Below, one piece after another: positions 8,354 through 16,925 of a DNA stretch of 64,000 nucleotides. A model generated the notes under the pieces. The model was given only the letters and a program-made list of their open reading frames with translations, was not told the origin of the DNA and made no database searches. Numbering within the stretch: the first letter of the stretch is position 1; each line of letters begins with the position of its first letter. This DNA is from Bacillota bacterium (GTDB lineage Bacteria > Bacillota_E > RBS10-35 > JAJYVN01): positions 1-64,000 of the forward strand of contig JAJZWQ010000001.1 of the NCBI GenBank assembly GCA_021846605.1, written 5' to 3'. The position numbers and the translations under genes are program-made.

Positions 8354-9250
8354 GTGACGGCGGAACGGCGTGCGGGGTCCCTGGCGGAGCGTCTGGGACG
8401 GACCGGGTGCGTGCTGACGGCGGAGATCGACCCGCCCCGCGCCCCAGACCTGGGTGCCTTGCTGGAGCGCGCGGAGCGCTTCGCGCCGCACGTGGACGCC
8501 GTCAACCTTACCGACGGTTCGCTGGCCCGCGTGCGGATGGCGGGTCTGTTCGCCGCCGCGGCGATCCGCCAGCGCCTGGACCTGGAGGTCGTCGCGCACC
8601 TCACGGTGCGCGACCGCAACCGCATCGCCATGCAGGCCGACCTGCTGGGCGCCGCCGCATTCGGGTTGCGCGCCGTGCTGGCGCTCTCGGGGGACCCGCC
8701 GGGCAAGGGAGACGAACCCGAGGCCCGTGCGGCCGGTGACTTCGACACCGAGGGCCTCATCGCCCTAGTGGGGGCGCTGAACGGTGGCCACACCGCGAGC
8801 GGGCGGGCGCTGGAGGGCGCGACCGAGATCCTGGTCGGGTGCGCGGCCAACCCCGGGGCGCCGGACGTTGCCCGTGAACTGGACAAGCTCTCCCGCCGGG
8901 TGGAGGCGGGTGCGCGCTTCTGCCAGACACAGCCTGTGTTCGATGTCGAGCGCGCCCTGCGTTTCGAGGAGGGCCGCCGGACGCTGGCCATCCCGGTGTT
9001 TTATGGTCTGTTGCCCCTCAGGGACGCCGAACGGGCTCGTTACTTCTCCGCCATCCCGGGCATGGAGGTTCCCGAGGCGCTCGTGCGACGCCTGGAGGGC
9101 GGTGGTGCCGACACGGGGTTGGAGATCCTGACGGAGACGGCGCGGGCGCTGGCCCCGCGGGTTTGCGGCCTCCACCTCTTCCCGATGGGCAGCGCCCGCA
9201 CGGTGGCGCAGGTGGCGACCGCCATCGCGCAGTGGCGTCAGGCCCCCTGA
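8354..9250 (+). CDS. metF: Methylenetetrahydrofolate reductase (MetF family)
   Basis: A 298-residue TIM-barrel flavoprotein of the MetF family, which reduces 5,10-methylene-THF to 5-methyl-THF for methionine synthesis (or runs in the Wood-Ljungdahl pathway in some Bacillota). Visible family features are the folate/FAD region TAEIDPPRAPD near the N-terminus with its catalytic Glu, NLTDGSLARVRM, HLTVRDRNR, VLALSGDPP with the conserved Asp, and ARFCQTQPVFD near residue 195. The start is GTG 8354 after GAGGGGGTGC; an upstream open stretch overlapping rpiA is not used. The sequence lacks an extra NADH-dehydrogenase partner nearby (no metV), so the electron donor is open. It follows rpiA closely and precedes the aquaporin gene by 150 bp. 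Confidence 0.88.
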   Translation: MTAERRAGSLAERLGRTGCVLTAEIDPPRAPDLGALLERAERFAPHVDAVNLTDGSLARVRMAGLFAAAAIRQRLDLEVVAHLTVRDRNRIAMQADLLGAAAFGLRAVLALSGDPPGKGDEPEARAAGDFDTEGLIALVGALNGGHTASGRALEGATEILVGCAANPGAPDVARELDKLSRRVEAGARFCQTQPVFDVERALRFEEGRRTLAIPVFYGLLPLRDAERARYFSAIPGMEVPEALVRRLEGGGADTGLEILTETARALAPRVCGLHLFPMGSARTVAQVATAIAQWRQAP

Positions 9251-9402
9251 GCCCCAGCGGTCATCCTTCCTTAACGCCGCGCGCCGGGCGGCCCGCCCGG
9301 GGTGCCGGCAAAGCCGCCGCCGCCCAGCGGCCACGGCCGGGCGCCGGCCTGTCCCGACGTTCCCCCGGGCCGGAGAAGGTTGCGCGGCGGGAGGGAGACC
9401 CC

Positions 9403-10230
9403 ATGGCCGCCCCGGACGCGGGACCCTGGCGGCCGCACTGGTCGGCGTACGGCGCGGAATGCCTGGGTACCGCGATCCTGGTGTTCGCCGGATTGAGCGT
9501 CGTCATCTTCGACTTCGGACCGGGCTCGCCGGTGGTCCACCTCCTGCCAGACCCCCTGCTGCGGCGCTTTCTCACCGGGTTGCTCTTCGGCGGGGTCGGG
9601 GCGCTGCTGGCCCTGAGTCCGCTGGGCAGGATCTCCGGCGCGCACCTGGACCCCGTGCTGTCTTTCGGATTCTGGCTGGCCGGGAGCCTGGGGCCCGCCG
9701 ACACCGCGCTGTATGTGGCGGCGCAGGGCGTCGGGGCGGTCGGGGGGGCGCTGGCGCTACCCCCGCTGTGGGGCGGCTTCGGCGCGGCCGTGTCCTTCGG
9801 GATGAGCCTGCCGTCGGCCGGGTGGCTGCTGGCCCTGGCGGGGGAGATCATCGCCACGTTCTGCCTGGTCGGCGGCATCCTGTTTTTCGTGGGGCACCGG
9901 CGCCTGCGTGCCTTCACGCCAGCCCTCATCCCACCCCTGGTGTCTGTGCTGGTGGGGCTGGAGGCGCCCTGGAGTGGGACCTCGATGAACCCGGCGCGTT
10001 CGCTGGGGCCGGCGCTGGTGTCCCACTCCACGGGCGTGATGTGGATCTACGTGCTGGGTCCCCTGGTGGGGGCGGTCGCGGCGGCGGTGCTCTGCACCCG
10101 CCTGGACCGCGTGCACGTGGCGAAGGTCGCGCACCAGGCCCATGATCCGCACGGCCGGTTCCACGGCGATGCGGCCCACAGCCCGGTGGCGGCCATCAAG
10201 GCGGCCGGTGCGCGCCACATGGCGCGCTGA
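9403..10230 (+). CDS. MIP-family channel (aquaporin/glycerol facilitator-like) with altered first NPA box
   Basis: A 275-residue polytopic protein with the six-helix, two-half-helix layout of the major intrinsic protein family. The second pore box is canonical (TSMNPARSLGPAL near residue 196). The first box, normally SGAHxNPA, reads SGAHLDPVLS, replacing the pore Asn with Asp and losing the Ala. That change in the selectivity region makes a simple water pore doubtful; transport of another neutral solute or altered gating is possible. It ends in a short His-rich tail (HQAHDPHGRFHGDAAH). ATG 9403 follows GAGGGAGAC. There is no obvious operon partner: metF ends 150 bp upstream and the DUF5693 gene begins 180 bp downstream. 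Confidence 0.8.
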   Translation: MAAPDAGPWRPHWSAYGAECLGTAILVFAGLSVVIFDFGPGSPVVHLLPDPLLRRFLTGLLFGGVGALLALSPLGRISGAHLDPVLSFGFWLAGSLGPADTALYVAAQGVGAVGGALALPPLWGGFGAAVSFGMSLPSAGWLLALAGEIIATFCLVGGILFFVGHRRLRAFTPALIPPLVSVLVGLEAPWSGTSMNPARSLGPALVSHSTGVMWIYVLGPLVGAVAAAVLCTRLDRVHVAKVAHQAHDPHGRFHGDAAHSPVAAIKAAGARHMAR

Positions 10231-10410
10231 TGGTGGACAGAACGCGGTGCCTTGGCGGACACTGGGTGTCGATCGTGGTCGGGAAGGAATCGTTGCGGGC
10301 AGACTGAATGCGGACGCGCGATGGCCCCGCCTCCCTGGAGGTCTCGCATGGGACACTCTCTGCTGAGACGACGACAAGGGTCTCCCTCTGTCGGTTTTGG
10401 AGGTGCCGGA

Positions 10411-12435
10411 ATGCGCTGGTATCGGACGGTGCTCGTCGTCCTGATCGCCCTGGGCCTGTTGGCGGGGGTGCCAGACATCATCGGACGTCTGCACCTGGAG
10501 GGCGCGGACACCCGCGTTGAACTGGTCGCGGACCAGCAGACGTTTGTGCAGTTGGCGCAGGACACCAACACCCCGATCGTGCCGTTCTTCCAGCAGTTGA
10601 AGGCGGCCGGCGTCAACGGGATCGGCGTTTCGGAGTCCACCCTGTCCTCCCTGGAGGGGCAGGGCCTGGTGACCGTGGTCTCCGGCGTGGATTGGGTGAA
10701 CGCCAGGCGGTCGGCCGGGGTCCCCGAGCCGTCCTTCACCGTCCACCCCAACGACACGTACATCCTGTTCGCGAGCACGGCCCCCTCCACGCTGCCGGCG
10801 TTTGTGGCCACGGGGCTCTCCAGCCAGGCGTCCGGGGTGCAGCAGTTGACGACCGGCGGCCATCCGGTGGTGGCGGTACCGCTGCCGCCCGGCAGCCTGC
10901 TCGGCCTGCCCCTGGGCTTTGCGCCCGGCGCCTTCCAACTGGCCCGCCAGGTGGGCATGGACATCGTGCCCCGGCCGGCCACCTCACCGTTCCCCTTCAA
11001 CCCCAACGTCGTCTCGTCGCTGGTGCAGCGCATGGCCAGCGCGGGCCCCGTGCACTCGGTGCTGTTCGCGGGCGCCTCCACCTGGGCCCTGCCGGGGTAC
11101 CCGTCCAGCCTGGACGCCTGGGCGGCGGCGTTCCGCAAGTATGGCTGGCGGCTGGGCCTGTTGGAGACGCCGCAGCAGTTGAGCAACGTGAACCAGCCCG
11201 GGACCTCGCAGTTGTCGGCGATGCTCAACCAGAATGCCGTCCGCGTGTATAGTGTGCCGACCTGGATGCTGGCCGGCTACTCGATGACGCAGACCGAGGC
11301 GGCGATCGTGGACAGCGTGCGCATCCGCAACCTGCGGTTGGTCTACCTGCACCCCTACACGACCGGTTCCAACGAGGCGGCCCGCACTGTTCAACTGTAT
11401 TCCGAGGTGGCCAGCACCCTCCGGGCCGACCACTTCCAGTTGAGCCCGCCCCACCCGATCGGTACGCTCCAGGTGTCCACTGCGCAGCGCCTGGTTCAGG
11501 CGGTGGCGGCCGTCGCCGCCGGCCTGCTCCTGCTCACCCTGCTCTGGCCGTCGCTCTTGGCGTGGGGGTGGTGGCTGCTCGGGGTGCTGGGCGTGGGCTT
11601 CATCCTGATCAACCTGCATTCGCGCACCCTGGGCGGGGAACTCACCGCGCTCGGCGCCGCCGTGAGCATGGCGGGCCTGGCGGTGTGCTTCATCGCGAAC
11701 CTGTGGAACCGGTGGTCCTCCGGGGACGCGCTGCCGCTCTGGAAGGTCTGGGCGCGCGGCGTGGCGGTCGGGGTGATCGCCGCACTGCTCTCCTTCGTCG
11801 GGGCCGCCATCGTCGGCAGTGTTCTGGGGAACACGATCCATATGATCGAATGGGAATACTTCCGCGGCGTGAAAGTCACGTACCTGGGCGTCCCGCTGAT
11901 CGGCCTTCTGGCGTTCACCGGACTGGTGGGCCTGGGGCGCCGCGGGAAGGAGCGGCCGCAGGGCATGCTCTCCGAGGTCCAGTGGGTGGGGGACCAGCCC
12001 ATCACCTACCGCCACGTGGCCGCGTTCCTCGTCCTGGCCGCGATCTTCGGGTACTACCTGCTGCGCAGCGGCAACGTGAGCGCGTCCCTCGTGTTGCCGC
12101 TGGAGGCGCAGATGCGGCTCTGGCTGCAGCGGCACCTGATCGCGCGGCCGCGCGAAAAGGACTTCCTGGTCGGCTATCCGTCCATCTTCATGGCGGTGTA
12201 TTGCGCGGTGCGGCGCTGGCGGTGGCCCTTCCTGCTCTTCCTGCTGGGCACGGCGGTGGGTCAGGTCTCCATCGTGGACGCCTTCGAGCACCTGCGCACC
12301 CCGTTCATGTTGTCCATGGCGCGGGAGGGGCTGGGCATGGCGGCCGGCATGATCACTGGCACCCTGGGGTTGTTCGTGATCGCCGGGCTCGTGCGTCTGT
12401 GGGAGGCCTGGCACCGGCGGCCGGCCACCGGGTAG
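10411..12435 (+). CDS. DUF5693 family multi-spanning membrane protein
   Basis: A 674-residue membrane protein. An N-terminal TM helix (about 5-22) leads to an extracytoplasmic domain of about 350 residues, shaped like a barrel-type domain (TNTPIVPFFQQLKAAGVNGIG; SVLFAGASTWALPGYP), followed by eight or more TM helices from about residue 355 to the end. This is the architecture of DUF5693, whose biochemical role is unknown to me. In Bacillota it is regularly found next to csaB, as here (12-bp gap), so a role in cell-surface polysaccharide or S-layer anchoring is likely by association. ATG 10411 lies behind TTTTGGAGGTGCCGGA, a strong ribosome binding site; upstream sequence in frame is not coding in character. 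It probably forms an operon with csaB. Confidence 0.85.
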   Translation: MRWYRTVLVVLIALGLLAGVPDIIGRLHLEGADTRVELVADQQTFVQLAQDTNTPIVPFFQQLKAAGVNGIGVSESTLSSLEGQGLVTVVSGVDWVNARRSAGVPEPSFTVHPNDTYILFASTAPSTLPAFVATGLSSQASGVQQLTTGGHPVVAVPLPPGSLLGLPLGFAPGAFQLARQVGMDIVPRPATSPFPFNPNVVSSLVQRMASAGPVHSVLFAGASTWALPGYPSSLDAWAAAFRKYGWRLGLLETPQQLSNVNQPGTSQLSAMLNQNAVRVYSVPTWMLAGYSMTQTEAAIVDSVRIRNLRLVYLHPYTTGSNEAARTVQLYSEVASTLRADHFQLSPPHPIGTLQVSTAQRLVQAVAAVAAGLLLLTLLWPSLLAWGWWLLGVLGVGFILINLHSRTLGGELTALGAAVSMAGLAVCFIANLWNRWSSGDALPLWKVWARGVAVGVIAALLSFVGAAIVGSVLGNTIHMIEWEYFRGVKVTYLGVPLIGLLAFTGLVGLGRRGKERPQGMLSEVQWVGDQPITYRHVAAFLVLAAIFGYYLLRSGNVSASLVLPLEAQMRLWLQRHLIARPREKDFLVGYPSIFMAVYCAVRRWRWPFLLFLLGTAVGQVSIVDAFEHLRTPFMLSMAREGLGMAAGMITGTLGLFVIAGLVRLWEAWHRRPATG

Positions 12436-12447
12436 CCTTGGGGGCGA

Positions 12448-13581
12448 ATGGTCGAAGGGGGCATGGCCCTGTCCAGGGTGGTGGTGTCTGGGTACTACGG
12501 GTTCGGCAACGCCGGGGATGAACTCATCCTCGGCGTTCTGTGCAGGGCGCTGGCCGGCCACCAGGTGACCGTGCTCTCTGCCGACCCCGAGGCCACGGCG
12601 CGCGAGCAGGCCGTCGACGCCGTCCACCGCATGGAGTCGCGCGCCATTCTCGGCGCACTGGCCCGCGCCGACCTGTTGATCTCCGGCGGGGGAGGGCTGT
12701 TGCAGGACGCGTCCGGTCCGTGGACCGTGCCCTACTACCTCGGCGTGGTGGCCGTCGCCCGCGCCATGGGCCGCCGTGTGATGGTCTACGCGCAGGGGAT
12801 CGGGCCGTTGCGTGCGCCCTGGGCCCGCGCCGGGCTGCACCTGCTCCGCGGGGCGGCGGCCGTGACGGTGCGCGATGCTGAGTCGCGCGAGATGCTGCAG
12901 CGCGCCGGCGTGCGCGGGGTGCGCCTCACTGCGGACGCCGCGCTCTGCCTGGAGGCCCCGACCCGGGAGGGGGGCCTGCCGCCCGAACTGGCCGCCCTGG
13001 GGGTGGACGCGGGCCGGCCCATCCTGGCGGTGGCGCCGCGCCCCTATGGCGCCGCGGCGTTCTCGGCGGGGCTGGCCGCGGCCGTGGACGCGGTCGCGGC
13101 CAGCACCGGCGCCCAGGTGGTGCTGGTCGCCATGCAGCGGCGCGAGGACTCGGTGGCCTGCCGGGCCCTTGCCGGACTGCTGGCGTCCGGTGCCGTGATG
13201 TTGCCGGGCGAGGTCTCCCCCACGCGATACCCCGAGGTGTTCACCGCCTTCGACGCGGTGGTGGGTATGCGCCTGCACGCCCTCATCCTGGCCGCCCTGG
13301 CGCGGATACCGGCGGTCGGCCTCAGTTACGACCCCAAGATCCGCGCGTTTGCCCAAGGCCTGCACCCGGATATCGCCGACCTCCCCCTGGACAGCCCCCC
13401 CGACGCGATCTCCGCGGCGGTGGTGGAACGCATGGCGACCGCCGACGCCCGCCGGCCGGTCCTCGACCACGCCGTGAGCGACCTGCAGGCGCTTGCTGCG
13501 CAGAACAACGCCATCCTCGGAGGGTTGCTGGCCTCCCTGCCCGAGGGCCGCGGGCAACTCCCGCGCTCGGACCGCGCCTGA
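12448..13581 (+). CDS. csaB: Polysaccharide pyruvyl transferase CsaB
   Basis: A 377-residue member of the CsaB/WcaK pyruvyltransferase family. CsaB adds ketal pyruvate to the secondary cell-wall polysaccharide, making the ligand to which SLH-domain S-layer proteins bind. The family signature is clear: SGYYGFGNAGDELIL at the N-terminus, LISGGGGLLQDASGPWT near residue 72, VYAQGIGPL near 112, and VVGMRLHALILAAL near 272 with the conserved Arg and His. It follows the DUF5693 gene with only 12 bp between, and a WecG/TagA glycosyltransferase is encoded elsewhere in this window (32285), consistent with a pyruvylated wall polysaccharide. ATG 12448 is used; ATG 12463 is an equally placed alternative. 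Confidence 0.92.
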   Translation: MVEGGMALSRVVVSGYYGFGNAGDELILGVLCRALAGHQVTVLSADPEATAREQAVDAVHRMESRAILGALARADLLISGGGGLLQDASGPWTVPYYLGVVAVARAMGRRVMVYAQGIGPLRAPWARAGLHLLRGAAAVTVRDAESREMLQRAGVRGVRLTADAALCLEAPTREGGLPPELAALGVDAGRPILAVAPRPYGAAAFSAGLAAAVDAVAASTGAQVVLVAMQRREDSVACRALAGLLASGAVMLPGEVSPTRYPEVFTAFDAVVGMRLHALILAALARIPAVGLSYDPKIRAFAQGLHPDIADLPLDSPPDAISAAVVERMATADARRPVLDHAVSDLQALAAQNNAILGGLLASLPEGRGQLPRSDRA

Positions 13582-13599
13582 TCGCCCCCATGGCCGGAC

Positions 13600-13860
13600 A
13601 TGGCGGCGGCCCCGCACGGGCGCGGCTACCCCAGCCGCTTCCGTTGCGGGCTTTGTGCTTGGACGGGCGATGCCAACGTCGTGGCGGCCCTGAACCTCCC
13701 GCGAAAGTGCGGGCGGGTTTTCCGCTATCGTCCGCGGAGGAGCGGCGAGCCGCCCAAGCCAGACGTGGCCGAAAGGCTGGCGCAGCGGCGAGCCGAGAGG
13801 GCGCACCGGAGACGGAGGGCGCGAACGGCAGGTCAACGCGGGATGGCCCCGCGGCCTGAT
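13600..13860 (+). pseudogene. Relic of a TnpB-type transposase (zinc ribbon end only)
   Basis: The frame starting at 13600 reads YPSRFRCGLCAWTGDANVVAALNL, which matches the second half of a TnpB zinc ribbon: the CxxC pair, the final RuvC Asp, and the AALNL helix. The first CxxC and everything N-terminal are missing, and what follows is Arg-rich sequence without family character. I read this as the 3-prime remnant of a second TnpB element, different from the one at position 1. The rest of the gap to 14109 holds no recognisable gene. The open frame continues far downstream only because GC-rich DNA lacks stops. Its position just after csaB marks an old insertion site. Confidence 0.55.
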
Positions 13861-14109
13861 GCCCTTGCGGCCGGCGTCGGCAGGCGCCGGCCAGTGGTGC
13901 GGCCAGTTGCTGGCGGTGCGGGCGTTGCCCGGAGAGGCGCATCGCGACTTGGCGTGGCCCGCGGACCTCGGAACCAGAAGCGGGCCTCGGCCTACCGGCC
14001 GACCCCGCGGCAGGGGCGGTCACGAATACCCGCCGTTCGACGCCGACAGCATCGGCGAGATGCGCCCGGAGCAGTGATGCTCCACGGCGGGCGGCTCGGG
14101 TCCCCGCCT

Positions 14110-14772
14110 TCATCCGCCGCCCGCCAACTGCTTTTCGACCGTCTGCGCGCACGTTTCGACGTCGGCCGTGGCGATCGGCTGTTGGGCGCCCACCTTGTAC
14201 AGGCATGCGATCATCGGCCGCAGGGCGGGCCCGCAGGTGGTCTGAAAGCCGGGGGCGCAGCCGACCTTCCAGTTCTCCCCGTTGCCCAGGGATGCGCACA
14301 GCCCAGAGATGACCGGATGCGCGGCGCCGGCGACCGGCGGCACCTCCCGCATCTGCATCGAGGCGCAGTCCGGGCCGCCCGTGGCCGCAGAGGTCCCCGT
14401 CGTCGACTGCGAGGCCACCGACGAGCGCGCGGAAGCGGAAGAGGAACGGGCGGTCGTGGTCTGGGAGGTGCTGTGGGAAGCCTGCGTCGGCGACGATGTC
14501 GCGGACGGCGGGGGCGCGCCCCCCCAACGCGCCCCCGCGATGACCACCGCGAGCACGGCCACGCCGACCAGGGCCACGGTCAGGTAGGTCCCCGGCCCAG
14601 ACCCTTGCCGCGCTTTGGACGCGGGCCGGGGACGCGCTGCCGCCCTTGGCGCGGGTTTGTCGGCATCCGCCACGGGGACCTCGACCATGACGAAATCGCG
14701 GACCCAGCGCAGGGGGGCCAGCACCACGGCGAGGAAGGACCGGTGTGGCCGGCGCGCGTTCCGCTTGTTCAT
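14110..14772 (-). CDS. Single-pass membrane-anchored protein of unknown function with a Cys-containing C-terminal domain
   Basis: I do not recognise a family. The predicted 220-residue protein has a basic N-terminal cytoplasmic part (MNKRNARRPHRSFLAVVLAP and an Ala/Pro/Arg-rich stretch), one TM segment around residues 63-82 (YLTVALVGVAVLAVVIAGA), a Ser/Thr-rich linker (about 90-130) and a compact C-terminal domain of about 80 residues with five cysteines (for example GPDCASMQM, ISGLCASL, CAPGFQTTCG, IACLYKVG, VETCAQTV). The odd number of extracytoplasmic cysteines suggests at most two disulfides. ATG 14772 follows GGGAAG; ATG 14787 is an alternative. It is transcribed divergently from ftsE, with about 320 bp between. 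Coding character is good, but the function is unknown. Confidence 0.6.
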   Translation of the reverse strand: MNKRNARRPHRSFLAVVLAPLRWVRDFVMVEVPVADADKPAPRAAARPRPASKARQGSGPGTYLTVALVGVAVLAVVIAGARWGGAPPPSATSSPTQASHSTSQTTTARSSSASARSSVASQSTTGTSAATGGPDCASMQMREVPPVAGAAHPVISGLCASLGNGENWKVGCAPGFQTTCGPALRPMIACLYKVGAQQPIATADVETCAQTVEKQLAGGG

Positions 14773-15094
14773 GGGGGCACTTCCCATCTGCCCGCCTACC
14801 CGGCAACCGTTGTGGGCTCCGGGGGCACCGGCGGGGACGCCCCCCGGGTCAGGGGTGCCGCGGGCGGGGTCGTGCGTGCCATTGTACCGGATGCGCCACC
14901 GTCCGTCTCCAGCCCCCCGTTTCCGCGGGGGCTGGCTCGGGCCGGGGAGGGGGATCCCATAGGGGGTGGAAAAGGCGAAAAAGACGGAAACTCGACATTT
15001 GTGGCAGGACCGACGTTCTGTACTGTCGAAAATCTCCATCGTACTACCGCTGGGGTACGGGAGTTTCTGGAAGGGGCGATCGCCCATCATCAGC
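14773..15094. other. Intergenic region between the divergent membrane protein gene and ftsE
   Basis: No gene is seen. It contains a 7-bp stem-loop (AGCCCCC at 14911-14917 with GGGGGCT at 14927-14933), then an A-rich stretch near 14966-14990 that departs from local base composition, then GGGCGATCGCCC near 15075. It should hold the promoters of both flanking genes; I cannot point to clear -35/-10 pairs. Confidence 0.4.
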
Positions 15095-15880
15095 ATGAAG
15101 GCTGTCCACAAGGTATATCCCCCTCGGATCGCGGCCCTTTCGGACGTGACCCTCAAGGTGGAGCGAGGCGAGTTCGTCTTCCTCATCGGTTCCAGTGGGG
15201 CGGGGAAGTCGACGTTGACGCGCCTTTTGTACCGGGAAGAGCAGGCGAGCGCGGGAGAGGTGCACGTCAACGGCCTGGATCTGATGGCCATGGCCTCGCG
15301 CCGGGTCCCCTTCTTCCGGCGGCACGTGGGCGTGGTCTTTCAGGACTACAAGCTCCTGCCGCACAAGACGGTGGCGGAGAACGTGGCCTTCCCGCTGATG
15401 GTCGCCGAATATGGACGCCGCGAGATCCGTCGGCGCGTGGGGCAGATCCTGGAGGTCGTGGGCCTGGAGCACCGCGCGGACGCCCTGCCGGCGGAACTGT
15501 CCGGCGGCGAGCAGCAGCGCGCCGGGCTGGCGCGGGCGATCATCAACAACCCGGTGCTGCTGCTGGCCGACGAGCCCACAGGCAACCTGGATCCGGAGAA
15601 CTCCCTGGCCATCACCGAACTCTTGGTGGAGATCAACCGCCGCGGTACGACCTGTGTCGTGGCCACGCACTCGGCGCAGATGGTGGACCGCCTGCGTCGG
15701 CGCGTCGTCGAGATCGAAGGGGGCCGCGTCGTGCGAGACCAGATGCGCGGAGGGTACGTGGATCGGAAGGCGCTGATCCCGGAGGAGACCGAGCGCCGCC
15801 TGGCGCTGGCCGCCGGGGTGGCGGCACGCCGTCTGTCGCCTCCCAGTCCATGGTCGGTGCGCTCGGGGCGTCGCGCCTAG
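15095..15880 (+). CDS. ftsE: Cell division ATP-binding protein FtsE
   Basis: A 261-residue ABC ATPase that pairs with FtsX at the membrane to control peptidoglycan hydrolases during division or sporulation. Walker A is GSSGAGKST, the Q-loop is VFQDYKLLPHKTV, the signature is LSGGEQQRAGLARA, Walker B is VLLLADEPTGNLDPEN, and the switch His is ATHSAQMV. FtsX follows after 20 bp. The start is uncertain: ATG 15095 has no ribosome binding site at normal distance, while AAGGGG at 15071-15076 is better placed for an ATC codon at 15086, which would restore the usual family N-terminus. The C-terminal 35 residues are longer and more basic than in most FtsE proteins. Confidence 0.93.
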   Translation: MKAVHKVYPPRIAALSDVTLKVERGEFVFLIGSSGAGKSTLTRLLYREEQASAGEVHVNGLDLMAMASRRVPFFRRHVGVVFQDYKLLPHKTVAENVAFPLMVAEYGRREIRRRVGQILEVVGLEHRADALPAELSGGEQQRAGLARAIINNPVLLLADEPTGNLDPENSLAITELLVEINRRGTTCVVATHSAQMVDRLRRRVVEIEGGRVVRDQMRGGYVDRKALIPEETERRLALAAGVAARRLSPPSPWSVRSGRRA

Positions 15881-15900
15881 CTTGTGAAGGAGGCTGGCCT

Positions 15901-16788
15901 GTGCGGCTCCGCACCATCGCCCACCTGTGCGGTGAGGGCGTCGTCAGCGTATGGGACAACGGGCTGCTGAGCCTGGCTGCGGTCAGCACGGTGGGCATCT
16001 CGCTCTTCGTGCTGGCGCTGGTCGCACTGCTGGCGCTCAACATGCAACACCTGGCGCGGGTGGTGGACGCCCAGGTGCAGATCGTGGCCTACCTGCAAAC
16101 GACCGACACGTCCGCGCAGGATTCGGCGCTCACCCAGCAGATCGGGGCGCTCCCCAACGTGACCCGGGTGACGTTCATCTCCAAGGCGCAGGCCCTGGCG
16201 CAACTCAAGCAGCAGTTCGGGCAGGACTCGTCCCTGTTCGCCAGCGTGCAGAACAACAACCCGCTGCCCGACGCGGTCGAAGTCTATGTGGCCAAGCCGG
16301 CCCAGGTGCAGTCCGTTGTCACGGCGGTCTCCGCGCTCACGGGCGTGCAGTCCGTCCGGGACGCCCAGAGCGTGGTGGACAAGCTCAGCGGCTTCACCCA
16401 GGCCGTGCGCGTCCTGGGAATCTTCCTGGTGGCAGCCCTGGCCCTGGCCACCGTGGTGGTGATCGGCAACGCCGTGCGCGTGGCGGTCTACGCCCGGCGG
16501 GACCAGATCGCGATCATGCGGCTGGTGGGCGCGACCAACGGGTTCATCCGCTGGCCCTTCTTCGTGGAGGGGGCGGTGCTCGGGCTCTGCGGCGCCGTGG
16601 TCAGCGGGGCGGTCGTCTGGTGGGGATACGGGTGGGTGGCTCGGGCGGTCGGACGCAGCATGGCGTTTTTGCCCCTCCTCCCCGCGACGCATGTGGTCCC
16701 CACCTTGGGGGAGTCCCTGCTGGGGGCGGGTGTCCTGCTCGGCGCGCTGGGCAGCGCCATCTCCGTGCGGCGCCACCTCAACGTCTGA
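15901..16788 (+). CDS. ftsX: Cell division protein FtsX (permease-like)
   Basis: A 295-residue four-helix membrane protein. TM1 is at about residues 22-44, an extracytoplasmic domain follows (about 50-165, starting VDAQVQIVAYLQ and containing VTFISKAQALAQLKQQFG), and three TM helices occupy about 175-290. The intracellular segment ARRDQIAIMRLVGAT is the FtsX family hallmark next to TM2. It forms the ABC-type complex with FtsE and is expected to activate a periplasmic hydrolase or its coiled-coil activator. GTG 15901 is preceded by AGGAGGCTGGCCT. It lies 20 bp after ftsE, so the two are cotranscribed. The S41 protease gene after it probably has its own promoter. Confidence 0.93.
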   Translation: MRLRTIAHLCGEGVVSVWDNGLLSLAAVSTVGISLFVLALVALLALNMQHLARVVDAQVQIVAYLQTTDTSAQDSALTQQIGALPNVTRVTFISKAQALAQLKQQFGQDSSLFASVQNNNPLPDAVEVYVAKPAQVQSVVTAVSALTGVQSVRDAQSVVDKLSGFTQAVRVLGIFLVAALALATVVVIGNAVRVAVYARRDQIAIMRLVGATNGFIRWPFFVEGAVLGLCGAVVSGAVVWWGYGWVARAVGRSMAFLPLLPATHVVPTLGESLLGAGVLLGALGSAISVRRHLNV

Positions 16789-16866
16789 GCGCTTGCGCCC
16801 GGCCCGCCCCACGGGAGGGGCGCGCGCCGAGCGCTGGCTTATACATGCGGAGCCACAGTCCGTCGG

Positions 16867-16872
16867 TATAAT
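16867..16872 (+). promoter_or_regulatory. Probable -10 element upstream of the S41 protease gene
   Basis: TATAAT, a perfect -10 hexamer, stands out in this GC-rich sequence and lies 54 nt before the ATG at 16926. I see no good -35 at 16-18 bp spacing, so the call rests on the -10 alone. Confidence 0.45.
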
Positions 16873-16925
16873 TGCCCAGCCTGGGCCGGCGGATCCCGCC
16901 TGGGCCCTGGCGGGGAGGGACCGGG

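Noticed and set aside
10984..13836. Long minus-strand open frame opposite the DUF5693 and csaB genes
   Set aside because: Low-complexity, His/Gln/Arg-rich antisense shadow of recognised genes.
14911..14933. Hairpin AGCCCCC/GGGGGCT as a terminator
   Set aside because: It lies upstream of both divergent genes, so there is no transcript for it to end.
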